Assembly: GCA_028023455.1 (NCBI GenBank)
Contig: JAQFVV010000043.1
Span: 912,001-976,000 of the forward strand
Direction of reading: 5' to 3'
DNA length: 64,000 bases
DNA from: Epiperipatus broadwayi
Lineage: Eukaryota > Onychophora > Udeonychophora > Euonychophora > Peripatidae
Shown here: piece after piece, positions 10,535 through 22,669 of the stretch
Layout of the letters: each line of letters starts with the position of its first letter
How positions within the stretch are numbered: the first letter of the stretch is position 1
Made by a program: the position numbers and the translations under genes
Notes under the pieces: model-generated
Told to the model about the DNA's origin: nothing
What the model saw: only the letters and a program-made list of their open reading frames with translations
Databases searched by the model: none

Positions 10535-12672
10535 AAATTTAACACAGGAAGTGATCATCGATTAGTAAGGTGTAAGATACGTGTTAATGTAAAACTAGAG
10601 AGACAAAAATTATTAAGAAAAACAAGATTTACAGTTGATATTCCTAATCTTCAGAAACATTCTAATGAATTTAAATTAGAACTTACAAATCGGTTTCAAG
10701 TATTAGTAGATTTTGAACATGATTCAGATTTGAATGAAATTAATATGAAAATAACTGATACACTTTTGAAAACTGCAACAAAGATAGCTGGTAGAAAGAA
10801 ACAGCAATTGACCAATAAATATTCTACTGAGACTAGAGAATTTATGAAGAAAAGAAGGAATATGAAGATATACAAAAATGATGCATTAAAAAGAATTGAA
10901 TATCTCGAATTTTGTAAAATGGTGCGGAAAAGAGTTGAAAATGATATAAGAAAGTATAACTGTGAACTAGCAAGGAAAGCTGTAGAAGAAAATAAAAGTC
11001 TTAAGAATGTAAAACAACATTTTGGTATTGGTATGAAATTTATATCTGCAATAAGAAAAAAAGATGGAATTATTACTAAAAGGAGAGATGACATCATGAA
11101 ATTGGTAGAAGATTTTTATCAAGAATTATATAGTAATAAAGAACAAGTACCTCCTATATCTATTACATCTTCCAAATTGCCCAGAATTTTAAATGAAGAA
11201 GAGAGACATGCAATTAGATGTATAAAGAAAGGAAAGGTTCCAGGTAATGATGGAATTATAATTGATATATTAAAAGAAGCAGGTGAAGAAATAGAAATTT
11301 TTTTAGCAAAGTTATATACCAAATGTCTAAATGATAAAGATGTACCGGATGATTGGAAGAATGCAGTAATAATATTAATATTTAAAAAAGGTGATAAAGA
11401 AGATATTAGAAATTACAGACCTATCAGCCTTTTATCAGTTTTATATAAAATTTTTACCAAGATAATTACTACTCGTCTACAGAGAACATTGGATTTCCAC
11501 CAACCAAGAGAACAAGCCGGATTTAAAAGTGGTTTTAGTACAGTAGATCATATCCAGGTATTGAGAGAAGTTATAGAAAGGACAAATGAATATGAGTTAC
11601 CATTATGCTTAGGATTTGTAGATTATGAAAAGGCATTTGATTCTATAAATATTTCTTCAGTCATTAAAGCATTAGATCATCAAGGTATAGATCCAGGATA
11701 TTGTCATATTTTAAAGAATATTTATAAAAATGCAACAGCAACAATTAGATTACATAATGACACTGGGAAAGTCAACATTGAGAAAGGTGTAAGACAAGGT
11801 GACTTCATATCTCCAAAACTTTTTACAGCAGTGCTGCATGAAGTATTTTGTGGATTAAAATGGGAAACTAAAGGAGTGATGCGGAAGATTATTTTGTGGA
11901 TTTTTAGATTTCGCAAATGATGTAGTTGTTTTTGCAAATAATGCTTCAGATCTGCAGAAAATGTTGCAGGAATTATCAGAGGAAAGTAGGACTAAAGATA
12001 AATGTTAAAAAGACTAAAGTAATGTTTAATCGATTTTCTCAAAATATGAAAATAAAGATTGATTATGATGAATTAGAAGAAGTTAATAGTTACAAATACC
12101 TTGGTCAGATTATTAATACAGATGGAAACATAATGGAGGAAATTAATCATAGAATTAAACTTGGTTGGAGTGCTTTTGGTAGAAATAACTTGATACTAAA
12201 AGGAAATATGCCTATGTGTTTGAAAAGGAAGGTTTTTAACAAATGTGTTTTACCAGTTCTTACTTATGGATCTGAGACTTGGACACTTAATAGAAGAGCA
12301 ATTCAGAGACTTCAGACCACTCAAAGAAGTATGGAGAGATGTATGTTGGGAGTAACAAGAAGAGATCGTAAATGCAATGTATGGGTAAGAGAACAAACAG
12401 GTGTTACTGACCTCATTGAAAAAATTAAAAGATTGAAGTGGAGTTGGGCGGGACATATTTTTAGAAGAGTTGATAATAGATGGACAATTGAAATTTTAAA
12501 GTGGATTCCAAGAGATTGTAAAAGACCCAGAAAGAGACCACATGTGAGATGGATGGATGAAATAAGAAAGTGTGCAGGGGTGATGTGGAGAAGAGAAGCT
12601 AAAGATCGGAGAAGATGGATTAAACTTGGAGAGACCTTCATCCTGCAGTGGATTGATAATGGTTGATAATGA
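10535..12672 (+). pseudogene. RTE-like LINE: endonuclease tail plus reverse transcriptase, broken
   Basis: Translation begins at the last endonuclease motif (TGSDHRLVR, near 10547) and stays open without a Met through 11920. It therefore starts as a 5' truncation, not at a start codon. RT motifs in order: NDGIIIDILKEAG, FKKGDKEDIRNYRPISLLS, REQAGFKSGFST, box A FVDYEKAFDSI, and the GVRQGDFISPKLF block. At box C the family FADD reads FAND, and a frameshift near 11890-11920 ends the first frame. The rest continues in another frame (about 11926-12666) with the typical C-terminal block: YGSETWTL, QRSMERCMLGVTRRDR, WAGHIFRR, DNRWT, then RKRPHVRWMDEIRK. The order and motifs match RTE-clade LINEs. 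The 3' end runs into gatgatatata, a simple-repeat tail usual for RTE. It has lost its endonuclease core and catalytic Asp, so it is inactive. The same strand carries 3' fragments of sister copies at 2.6 and 39.1 kb. Confidence 0.9.
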
Positions 12673-12676
12673 TGAT

Positions 12677-12700
12677 ATATATATATATATATATATATAT
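12677..12700. repeat. (TA)n tail of the LINE
   Basis: A pure AT dinucleotide run lies directly after the LINE 3' end and is probably its tail. Confidence 0.8.
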
Positions 12701-12801
12701 GCTATATAAATAAATATATAGTATATAATGATGTATATGTTTGTATGTAATTAATTTAAATTATGACAGTGATATAAATAAATAATAATAACAAATATTA
12801 C

Positions 12802-12981
12802 CTGAAACTTCTTCAACTGTCTCAGGTGTAAGCAAAATATGCATGGCGTCTGCGCATAAGTGTCTTGCTAGAATACCAACGGCCGTTTTACCAGAAATAA
12901 TAGAATTTATTATGATGTCATCAATTGTCAAAACAGGGATATCATAAATCTGCGACAAATGATTTGCAAATGCAGATTTCC
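12802..12981 (-). CDS. HYDIN: HYDIN-like protein, exon 6 of the window: second half of the P-loop module
   Basis: This is a 180-nt exon with a ttgtctag acceptor (just above 12981) and a gtaata donor (just below 12802), phase 1 at both ends. It opens by completing the Walker A motif: the split Gly codon from exon 5 plus GGAAATCT gives GKS, then AFANHLSQIYDIPVLTIDDI. Adenylate-kinase-like features are the helix after the P-loop, a beta strand ending in DD, and a later segment SGKTAVGILARHLC that matches the position of the LRARELC segment in vertebrate HYDIN. HYDIN is a huge scaffold of the axonemal central pair (C2 side), needed for ciliary bending. Whether this module binds or hydrolyses nucleotide is not established by the sequence, although GKS is intact here. 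It continues in frame into the lysine-rich exon 7. Confidence 0.92.
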
Positions 12982-13304
12982 CTAGACAAAAAAAAGATTA
13001 AAGAATTTATAACATAGTCTAAAAGGATGTAATTTCATCTTTCTATAAACAAAACACTTATTTATAAGTAAGTTTTAATGGAGAAGATACAAATTAAATA
13101 TTAATATCGATAGGCTTAACATTTTTGAGGATCCATGCCTCATAATCATAACCATCATAAAAAAATTATAATAATATATATGCAAAAATATTTAAATAAG
13201 CCAGTGTTATGTAGCCCATTTCTTCCAGATCTTCAAGCAAGTATCTTTTCTATTAAACATCATATGTTCACTATTTCTTATACTAGCACATTACTGTTAT
13301 TAAA

Positions 13305-13490
13305 ACAAATAAAACTCTCCATACAGTAGTGCCATTCAGTGCCAACCAGAGTAATCAATGGGTGCCAGAAGGCTTGTGGATAAGTAGGCATTAGATAGGG
13401 ATTTTATGCACCAGCCTTCTGGAATCCATTGATTACTCTGGTTGGCACTGAGTTATTACTGTATGGAGAGTTTTGCCTGTTTTTATCTTT
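13305..13490. repeat. A-family foldback, short internal deletion form
   Basis: Left arm (ctctccatacagtagtgcc, gagtaatcaatgggtgcc) and right arm (gattactctggttggcac, actgtatggagagttttgcc) pair. The central ribozyme segment has been lost between 13385 and 13395. Confidence 0.8.
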
Positions 13491-13598
13491 TCTATTGATA
13501 GCATGGATGTTTCCATTAATGTAGAATGCTTCTTTTATTGTTCTCTTATGATCATTAGATTATGACCATAAGATTATGGGATTGGCAGTAGTGAAGTT

Positions 13599-14357
13599 GT
13601 GTCTGGATTACTTGGAATGCTCCAAAAATACAGAGGATGTATTGTTGTTCTTCTGAGCTCTGTTGTAAGTGTAGGAGGAAGTTGGAGATCTCCTAAACTC
13701 AAACTAATTGCAGACATCAAAGCGAGCCACATTAACAACACACAAAGAGATGCTATCATCACTGATTTAAATAATTTGGTTTACAGAGAAAGTAAAGCAT
13801 GGAATAAAGGTATATTAGATACCAAACAATACTTCAAATCACATAGTATTATATCTTGCCTTAAAAAAGACAAAGGCAATCATTTTGTTTTGCTAAATAA
13901 CTCAGACTATAAAAACAAAATGCATGACCAAAAAGCTGGTAAATGATAACACCTTTAATATTAAACTAGAACGAGATAAATTTATCAACAATGTGCTTCG
14001 GAAATTCAAGGATAAAGATATTACTAAATCCGAATATTACAGGATTTATCCCTCTGCCACCAGACCCCCCTCCAAATGTTCACCAACTTGAAATTACACA
14101 AAACAGATGAACCACTAAGATTGATGATGAACTTTGGTGTTGTGCATTATTTTGAAGCAGCCAAACTAATAAATCAATTACTTATAGGCTACCTTAATTT
14201 TGGCTCATATACGATCAACTCTTCTTTTATCTCTAACATCAAAAATACTCTACTCACTCAGATTTCCATTATGGTTACAATGGATGTGAAGGAATTATAT
14301 GGATCAATAAATAAAAAAGCATTCATTCAAATAGTGCACGAAGAGCTACTTATGTAA
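13599..14357 (+). pseudogene. Penelope-like element reverse transcriptase fragment
   Basis: Frames that shift at least twice together give the N-terminal half of a Penelope-like (PLE) RT. Visible are an N-terminal helical region (IKASHINNTQRDAIITDLNN), the KKDKGNHFVLLNNSDY block equivalent to the PLE DKGN motif, a SEYYRIYPSATRPPSK stretch, the TNLKLHKTDEPLRL block equivalent to the PLE LPKIHK..PLRP motif, and MDVKELYGSINKKAF, equivalent to the catalytic DVxSLYTNIP box with its Asp intact. The copy stops before the second catalytic box and the GIY-YIG endonuclease. Breaks occur at about 13946 (stop) and 14091 (frame change). PLE termini in other animals are known to carry hammerhead motifs, so its presence here fits the ribozyme-bearing repeats around it. 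It is inactive. Confidence 0.75.
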
Positions 14358-15310
14358 AGTGCTTCTGTATTACCTAACATAAATTTATGATTACAAATAA
14401 TTATTGAATGGTACTTTAAGATGAATATGGGCTAAAGCAAAACATGCTATTGTGCATCATGTTATTTCCTAACAGTTGCATAAAATCTCTATTTTTATTT
14501 ACTTTATTGTAAAACACACAAGAGGATGCCTGCAGTCCAAAGCAAACAAGCATTGGAATATTTAAAAGTGAATCAGTTAAGGATTGAGGTATTTACCATA
14601 CACAACTACAGGAGACACCATTGTACCTATCTATCCTTGCCTAGAAAAATGATTTGCTGAGTCAAGCTGCTGTTGGAGAGTAACATGCCTAAACTATTAA
14701 CTATTACTTCTATTAGGATGATTTTTATGAACTTTGTTCCAACTACAATTTTAATCAAGAAATTAATGTTGTAAATTTTTGTTTGATCTTTTTATTATTA
14801 TCTATGTTGTATTTTCATACTGTGATGCTAGAAACCTCATTTTTCAGAATTAGCAAAGAAGAAATGGGGGGATGATTCACTTAAATATTTTCTATTTTAT
14901 TGTAAATAAAATCTAGGTCAACCCGCCTGCTTCACATCAGGTTATCCATGTAAATAGTAAGGTAAGATTCTCTACATTTATTTTTATAGATTAAATTGCA
15001 ACATTTGATACAGAATACATCTTATGTGTTTTATTTTGTTGATTAACCCTGTATATATATTTTTCCAGTATGATTAACTAATCAACTAGTATTAATTTCT
15101 ATACCTATCATATATATAAATTGGAGGAAACTTAAATTAAATAGATTGCGAAAATCAGTAAAAATATAATTTAGCTAACCAGCATCTCAATCATTTTTGA
15201 ATTCATGATTTGTAAAGAATGAATATCGTAGATGGATTTCTACCATGAGGTAAAAGGGATGGATCTGGAGAATTATTAGTTATAGAATGGTAAAAGTTCA
15301 CATGTGACAC

Positions 15311-15312
<2 letters not shown>

Positions 15313-15367
<55 letters not shown>
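15313..15367. repeat. (TA)n microsatellite
   Basis: An uninterrupted AT dinucleotide run of about 55 bp. Confidence 0.95.
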
Positions 15368-15369
<2 letters not shown>

Positions 15370-15579
15370 CAAAACTACCCCAAATCCAAAATTCAACCAG
15401 ACCAGTGATGGTAGAGAAAGAACAATAGTGACTAATTTTTACTATATTGGCACCAGTTTTACTAGTAGATTTTGATAAGATTAAAAACAGTGCTTACGAT
15501 CAGATTTAATTAAAAAATGCAGTACATGTTTTCCTATTTATTAATAACTTAAGGAATGGATTTTACCATGGCAGGGTTA

Positions 15580-17450
15580 GATTATAATCAGAAAGAGCAT
15601 ATAAATAGGGCTGATTGGTATTTGTTGGATTATTATAAGATTATTAGAGTTATTAGTTAATCTGCCTGATATTGTGACAGCAAAAGTTATTTTCTGAATT
15701 TTGACATTCATATTTTCTGTTGCTTGTTTATTCGCGTCATTGGACCGACCGGCTTGCTTTGTTAGTAAATCAAGTTTTAAAATCATTTAACCTTAGAATG
15801 ATGGGGTAAAGGGCAGTAGGCTGTTTTTCCTCGGGAGCCAGTGCCTTGGCCGTCCGTCAGTCACCATCCAATGTCCTGTCACCGTACCATCAAGCCCAGC
15901 TGAACCAGCCCAAAGAATGCTGCTCCTGAAATCTGCTAACTGCTGCTGCTGAACAACCAACACAGAAAATCAAAATTTGCTTAAGAACTCTGTTACAAAT
16001 TTGGAAATGCCATGGTCGGATCTGAAAGAATGAAGTAATTAAAATCAACCCGAGATCTCGGAAACCTTCATGCTATAGCTAATAAATTTTGTATATTCCT
16101 TAATATGTATTTATTCAAATGTTTTTTCTAATGCATACTGAACTTGTGCTTGGGTTGATTTTCTATATATATTTGTAAATGTTGTATTTAAATCTCTATT
16201 GTAATGAAATATCTAATTAATTTCTTTAGGCAAATGCGAGTTATGTAGGGAAGTTAAATAATGCGTGGTTGCCATCTTAGTTTATTATACCACAAACACG
16301 CATCCCCCTCCCATCATTTATATATGTTTAAAAGTAATTCTTATGTATCATCAATTTTGTTAGAATAAGTATTTATTTCTCTAAGCTTTGTAGAGAGTCT
16401 GCTGGCCATTAAAAATATGAAATTTGAAAGTGAGCTATTTCTGTTCTTTAATAACTTGCCCTTTGTTTTACAAAGTGTATTTTAAATTTTAACTGTTTTG
16501 CTAGTGAATATGCTTGGGTGCTGGAACCTTACCATTTGCAAAGGTTGTCAACGGTTAAATCTGTTTCCCTTATTTTACTCCGTGGTTCCCAGTATTGTGC
16601 TATAATGGCACATGGAAATTATTTCGCATACGTCCCCACAGTTACAAAGCTCCTGGGTACGAGCCAGGCTTGAGCTGTGAGTGGGCTAGAGATGCCCCAA
16701 ATAAAAGGCGAAATGCCTATCCAAAGCCAAGACCTTTTCTTCATAATTTATAAAATTGCATACTCAGAAACTGCACCCCCTCCTCGGCATTATATTGCTG
16801 GCACCACCGTACATTTCTCTTAGTAATTACTTTAAAAGAATTCTATTATTTAAATGAATTTTAAGTCCGTTCAGTAAAGCTCGATCTTATAATTGAGTTA
16901 ATCACTTTGCGAGCGACTCTCGGTCTCCATTTAAGATTCCAATTATAGATAGTTTTAGAATATTTAAATTCTGTTAGACTTTACGTGACTCACATATACC
17001 TACTATGTCAATGTATTTTAGACACGTTATCTAAACGAACCCAAGTACGAGGTATCAGCCATCTTGTTGTTTTTCGTATATAGCTATCCAATTTATATAG
17101 CTAAACTATTTTCTATATCTAATTATTAAAATATTATTTGTAAATTTATTTCTTTTCTTTATTTATTCGGGGTGCAATATAAATTACATAGCACATTAGA
17201 CTTATCTTGGGCACATCTATAAGTTATTGTTAAATGAACCTAGGGCTTTTTTAGAGTTAGAGTCTTTTGTTTTCCCTGATCACCGGCACCGGCATGAAAT
17301 TATACTATTAGTAGCATCAGAGGTATTATCACATAGAGGGCATTGCGGAGTTTGGACTTTGGATTTGAACTTGGGATTTCTGGGAGGTAACCCTCCTGGT
17401 GTTGAGTTTTATGTCCCAGGTTTAAATTCTGCAGTGTGTTAGCGAGATAG
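15580..17450. other. Unclassified, less AT-rich region, possibly an LTR-retroelement remnant
   Basis: Base composition is clearly richer in G+C than the surroundings. It contains CT-rich leader-like sequence (15840-15960), an ataaaagg box near 16700, and tRNA-unlike inverted stretches. An open frame at 17227-17442 has a possible H...H...C spacing (VLSHRGHCGV, later FYVPGLNSAVC). This could be an integrase zinc-binding relic, but the match is weak. The CAGCC/GCTG-rich leader resembles 41.0-41.35 kb. I cannot define ends or a family. Confidence 0.3.
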
Positions 17451-17684
17451 ACATGTTTTGACCTTTACAATATATATATACACACACCCTGAAAACACTA
17501 AAAATTATTCAATTAAAAGTATATGCTAGCTCAATTAAAGTTTTCCAGTGGTTCAAGGCATGTTGTCCAAATTCTGAGATATGTTTAGTTCATAAATAAG
17601 TTGTGGTATGCATAAAATATTTACAAAAAATATGTGTTATAATTGGTTTATAAAGATAAATTGTATCAATATACTTATTCTTAC

Positions 17685-17819
17685 CAGATAATGGTGCCCC
17701 ATGGATTATAATAACAATGCCCCTTTTCATCTTGGCTTTTTTATAGTCTTCTGACAAATCAATTCCTAAGTAACGAGCTATCGATCGTGCAACTGGAGAT
17801 AAATTAGAAAGAGTAGTAC
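17685..17819 (-). CDS. HYDIN: HYDIN-like protein, exon 5 of the window: start of the P-loop module
   Basis: This is a 135-nt exon with a ttgttag acceptor and a gtaaga donor, phase 1 at both ends. Its product contains SPVARSIARYLGIDLSEDY, then KRGIVIIIHGAPLSG at the end. The pattern of an RAI.RHLGID helix, a basic linker, a hydrophobic strand and a P-loop is the one found in HYDIN just before its adenylate-kinase-like segment. The next exon (12802-12981) supplies KS to finish GxxxxGKS. The tract belongs to a cytoplasmic axonemal scaffold and has no signal peptide or membrane segment. The first codon is split with exon 4 (A|GT, Ser). Confidence 0.93.
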
Positions 17820-18107
17820 CTAACAAAATTGGAATCATAAATTTATAACTGAAACTCTATTAAAATAAATAATTTAAAAAATATAGTGTTATATAGGATT
17901 ATCATAAAAAATCCAGTCCATAATCTCTATAAATAATATTGCAAATAAGTGTTATCAAAACCAGAAAATTAATAAAATATTGTAATATTTAAAAAATGCA
18001 AATGAAACTTTTAAATATTCATGTAAGTTTTAATTTACTTTGGAAATGATTATTCATTTTCTTATAGAAATTAATGAAATTCATTTTACTATTCTTTCAT
18101 ATAAATT

Positions 18108-18772
18108 CTAATAAATAAATAAAAAATTGTATATAACAGCTATATAAATATATATACTAAAAATAATTACACATAAAAAGTTTTTGTCAACACATGGTTT
18201 CATGCCCTTTTCGAATGTTAATTATCTACTTTAAAGTTAATCAATTATTGCATATATAGCACCATCTAGTGTTCCAGAATGGAAGTAAAATAACAATAAC
18301 AAAATAAAATATCAGTAAAATAGAATAAAACCCTAATATAGAAATCCAATATAACTTCAAAGAATTGACTATATAACACAACAATATACAAAATAAATAA
18401 TGTATACTTTATACAACTTTATATATATAATTTTCCATTCACTTGTAATTGACCAATTGTTAACTAAATAGTTATATATAAAGTTGTATAATGGATACGT
18501 TATTCTGTATATTTTATGTTATATAACCAATTCTTTGAAGTAATATTGGATCCTATATGAGTGTTTTATTCTATTTTATTGATTTATTTCATTGTTGTTA
18601 TTTTACTTCCATTATAAAACACTAGATGGTTTTATATATGCAATAATTGGCAAATGTTAAAATAGATGATTAATACTTTAAAAGGTCATAAAACCATGTT
18701 GACAAAAAAGGCTTTTTGTGTATAATTATTTTTAATATATTTATATAACTGTTGTATATGATTTTTTTAGTA
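18108..18772. repeat. Long foldback (MITE-like), arms of about 300 bp
   Basis: Left arm 18108-18425 and right arm 18470-18772 are inverted copies (for example ggttttatatatgcaataat against attattgcatatatagcacc, and tgtcaacacatggttt against aaaccatgttgaca). A short spacer separates them. There is no coding content. Flanks are AT-rich, so target duplication is unclear. Confidence 0.75.
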
Positions 18773-20084
18773 TTTATTATAAGCTTGTCATAATATTAGA
18801 ATGATATAAACTGCGGCATTAAAAAAAGATACCATTCTAAGGTTGTGATAAATTTAAATAGGCAAACAAATGGCCACTTCAAACACAAATTAAAAGTTAC
18901 ATCAATATTCAATTCTTTCAGCATCAACTCAATCCCAAAATTTTTGAATAGACTCTAGCGATGAATATTTTTATGATGACACCATGTTTGATTTTTTTTT
19001 TGTGTGCAATTAAATCTTTTTTACATGTATTACAAAATTCATTTATAGACTGTATTATAAATATCTAAGCTTTCTGATAATTAAAATTCTAAAACATGAA
19101 AAAATTAATGCTTAAATTGTGAAAATAAGTATCTAACTGAATGTCTTACTGATAAAAAAGCAATATCATTATTGGCTTCACAATATCTATTCAAAAAAGT
19201 TAAAAGAATTAAATATTAGATATTAGAATTTTATGTTATTAAAAATGATATATTTAGAATTAGTAATTGTTATTAATATATTTAACTTAGCCTCTAATGG
19301 CTGTTGTGGTAATTTCCATTCTCATAACGTACTTTATATACTATTTAAGAGCTGTCTTTTTAAAAATAAAATATTTTCAAAGATAACCCGCCCCCTAGTG
19401 ACATAGTTCTGATTTAATAATGTCTTTTACAAAAACATTGCATCATAATCGTTAACAATTATTGAAAATCATGTTTGTGTGGCATTTAACTGCAGAGGAA
19501 ATTAATCTAAAGCACCAGCCAATCACAAATCGCCACCTCATTCATAACTTTGTCAGAACAATAAAATGTGATGTTAATCACAGACAAAGCTCTATTAAAG
19601 TCCATATACTGCTTCCATCTCTTGAAATTTTTTGTAATTAATACATTAAAAATGGAAACTTCTTAGAAAGAATGACTGAAGCCTGTCACATATAGTAATT
19701 TAACATATATAATGCTTTTTAACATAGAAAAGTAGTGATCACAGTGCCGTCATGCCACCTAAAATGTCAAATATGATAGTGCGATCACAGCTTATTTTTG
19801 TGAAAAAGTTAAAAGATTCATTTGCATTGTTTAGATATTACCTCATATGTAAAATTATATCATAAACTTTAATGAGAGCCAATGTTTATAATTACATAAA
19901 ATAATAATGCATGTAATTTAACCTTAGCATAAAGTTCATTGTGCTCATTTCTAGACTAATAGTTACCAAAAAAAGCATAATTAATCAGTAATCTAATCTT
20001 TTGAATCCACTTCATGGTTATATTAGTAAAAAAGGAACTACTTTATTACTACCATTATTTTTTAATTTGCCATTATTGGTATTG

Positions 20085-20885
20085 TAGAGTTGTAATTATA
20101 TTTTATTGAGCACATGGGAAGTATATGTAAATACTTTAAAACAGGCTAAAACCTGTATCAAATGTGCCTTGAAATATTTATAATAGTCAAGCAAATATCA
20201 TTTTGCTGATGGAGGGACCTCACAAACCATGATACAAGATAGTGACTTTTAGAAAGATAAGAGTAGCTCAGCTGTCTTATCTTTAACCCAAATTTCTACT
20301 TATATAGGTCAATCTGAAACATCCCAATTTGGGAGCATGAAGTTGTTTTTCTCTTCACTGTTTAAGCACACTATTTCCTTAATCAATTAACCATAGTAAA
20401 ATCTTGCAATTTACAGCAAGTTAATGTTACGATGGTAATTCTGGAAAATCTTAGACTATTGTAGAGTTGTAATTATATTTTTTTGAGCTCACAGGAAGTA
20501 TATGTAAATACTTTATGTTTGTGAGATCCTTCTATTGGCAAAATGATATTTGCTTGACTATTATAAATATTTCAATGTGCATTTGATACACATTTTAGCC
20601 TGTCTTAAAGTACTTACATATACTTCCTGTGCACTCAATAAAATATAATCACAACTCTCCAATAGTTTACAGATTTTCCAGTATTATAACATTAACTCAC
20701 TGTAAATTTCAAGATTTCATGAAGATTAATTGATTAAGGAAGACAGCTACTCTTATCTTTATAAAAGTTATTTGTGAGTTCCCTCTATCAGCAAAATGAC
20801 ATTTGCTTGACTATTACAAATATCTCAAAGCACATTTGATACAGGTTTTAGCCTGTCTTAAAGTATTTACATTACTGGTATTATA
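20085..20885. repeat. Rearranged foldback repeat with a family C piece
   Basis: The block gtagagttgtaattatattt with gaagtatatgtaaatactt appears in direct copy at 20090 and 20461, and inverted at 20600-20655. A second block (agtcaagcaaatatcatttt) is found inverted at 20545 and 20800. Between them, 20205-20420 carries ataagagtagctc and gggagcatgaagttg, which resemble family C at 61.8 kb. It looks like several insertions into one another. Confidence 0.6.
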
Positions 20886-21749
20886 ATTATTCTCCAATTT
20901 AAATAAACAATCATCATCTATAGTAACCTAGCCAGATTTTGTAATACAGGCCAGTTGATACCACAATCTTCTTTCTCACATTTGTGGAAGAGAATAATCC
21001 ATAAGTATGTCATATACAATAGTGATCTCAATTTAAAACAATAGCAAACTTTCCATTTAATAGTGCTCACATAATGTTTAGTGATTTTAATCTCAATTGA
21101 AGACAGAAATTTGGAAGACATTATCAACTCTGGTCCCTCATGCAAGATTTTCTTACCTCCATCAATACTAAGAACTTTTCTTGTTACACTTATTCATATA
21201 TTTTGCGAATAAAAAATAGGCTGGAATTTGAATTCTTTTATATATAATTAAAAGTAAAAATAGGACTGCATAAATCTTATTGTTATTGTTAATACAAAAA
21301 GATGATCAACGGCATAAAAAATTTATGATGGTTAGACTTTTATACCAATATAAGTGACTGAAGGCAATAAGATGAGAAAAAACAGAAATAGTAAAAGAAC
21401 AGAAAGAAGAAAGAAAAGAATTTTCTACTACACTTAAATAAACTGATATCATGACATATAAAAGGACAGAATGTAATATTGATTGGGAACTACTTTCTGG
21501 TTCTTTGTATTTAAAAGACCTTCAATTATCTACTGTCAGCAGCTTGTGTTCATCAACTGAATCTACATACTTAAATATGTTATTGTTATTGGAATTTTCA
21601 TAACATATGGATTGATTATTGCAAATATTTTAACTCACATGCAGTTTGCAAGCATTTTAACTCACATGCAGTTGGTAAGTTAAAAGACAGAATGCATAAA
21701 AAATGACTAGAGCATAAATCATCAATAATAAAATAGATGATACATTATT

Positions 21750-22215
21750 CCTGAGGTTTGTGATGATCGTGTTTTATTTGTATTTATATATTGGACTATT
21801 TCCATCATCTAATATAAAGTAATGAATGTCTTTAAAAAAATTTAACTTTATTTAAATATTCCAAATACATTCAACTATTATTAATAGCACACAGGTTAGT
21901 ATATGCACAACATTTTGAGAGGTATTACTCTCCTTTGGCAGAATGGCTCAGTTGGTTAGAGTGTTATCTTAAAATTCAATTCTCAAGAATCTAAGGATCC
22001 AGATTTGATCCCCATGCTAGTACTGTCACTAGTCAGGCCAGTGTCATCTGAAGAAGAGGGAATAATACCTCTTGAAACAGTGTGCATATACTAACCTGTG
22101 TGCTATTACTAACAGTTAATGTACTTGGGTTATTTAAATAAAGTTAAATTTTTCTGAAGACATTCAATACTTATATTAGATGATGGAAATAGTCCAATAC
22201 ATAAATACAAACGAT
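21750..22215. repeat. tRNA-Leu(TAA)-derived SINE foldback, family D
   Basis: A plus-strand tRNA-like head at 21937-22017 has the A-box ggctcagttggttagag, a TTAAAA anticodon loop, and the B-box cagatttgatcccc. It is flanked by inverted copies of the body (ttaactttatttaaatattc at 21842 and its complement near 22140; tccatcatctaat at 21805 and attagatgatgga at 22173). Confidence 0.75.
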
Positions 22216-22669
22216 ACATTTTTGTATTCCAAGAAATGGTAAGATGTAAAATATGCCCTTTTTTCAAACGTTGAAAAATTTGCTGTCTATTCTTTGAAAA
22301 AAATCAATAGTTGTTAACTGTTAACTTATATTTGTAAATTGGTCACATTCTTTATGACTGGTAGATACATTAAGTCACAAAGACCATGGTAATGCAAATT
22401 CATTTCATATTTCTTTAACTTTCCCTCATATTATAGTGGGAAAAATCTGTATCACAATATTATGCATCCCACTAAAAGAAGTTGAATTTCCTAATTTTTA
22501 TTTTTTATTATAATATAGTCTGCCATAAGATATATTATCTAAATCAAGGCTATTTATTTAGATCAGTGTTATATTCATACTACTAAAAGTGGCCTTGATA
22601 GTGAATAATGAAGTAATGAAATGGTCAAATATATTCTCAGAATTGTCTTAACAAAATGCTAATATATAT

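Larger units (their letters stand above)
3394..12801 (-). other. HYDIN: HYDIN-like intron, 9.4 kb, phase 1
   Basis: This intron lies between exon 6 and exon 7 of the window. It is largely repeat: an H-type foldback (3.66-4.5 kb), an A-type foldback (5.6-5.9), a tRNA-Leu-like SINE (7.14-7.5), the B1 and B2 foldbacks (7.9-10.5), and the longest RTE LINE copy (10.5-12.7). The stretches 4.53-5.6 and 5.93-7.13 kb are AT-rich with no feature I can support. Confidence 0.85.
12982..17684 (-). other. HYDIN: HYDIN-like intron, 4.7 kb, splits the Walker A motif
   Basis: The intron falls inside the Gly codon of GAPLSG|KS. Contents: an A-type foldback (13.3-13.5), a Penelope-like RT fragment (13.6-14.36), a TA repeat (15.3), and a less AT-rich unclassified stretch (15.6-17.45). 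14.4-15.3 kb shows nothing I can name. Confidence 0.9.

Noticed and set aside
17227-17442. 71-codon open frame with H...H...C residues, possibly an integrase zinc-binding relic
   Set aside because: Only a few residues fit and spacing is off; not enough to call a gene or integrase.
21937-22017. Possible functional tRNA-Leu(TAA) gene
   Set aside because: Anticodon and T arms are mispaired and the body is a dispersed SINE, so not a tRNA gene.
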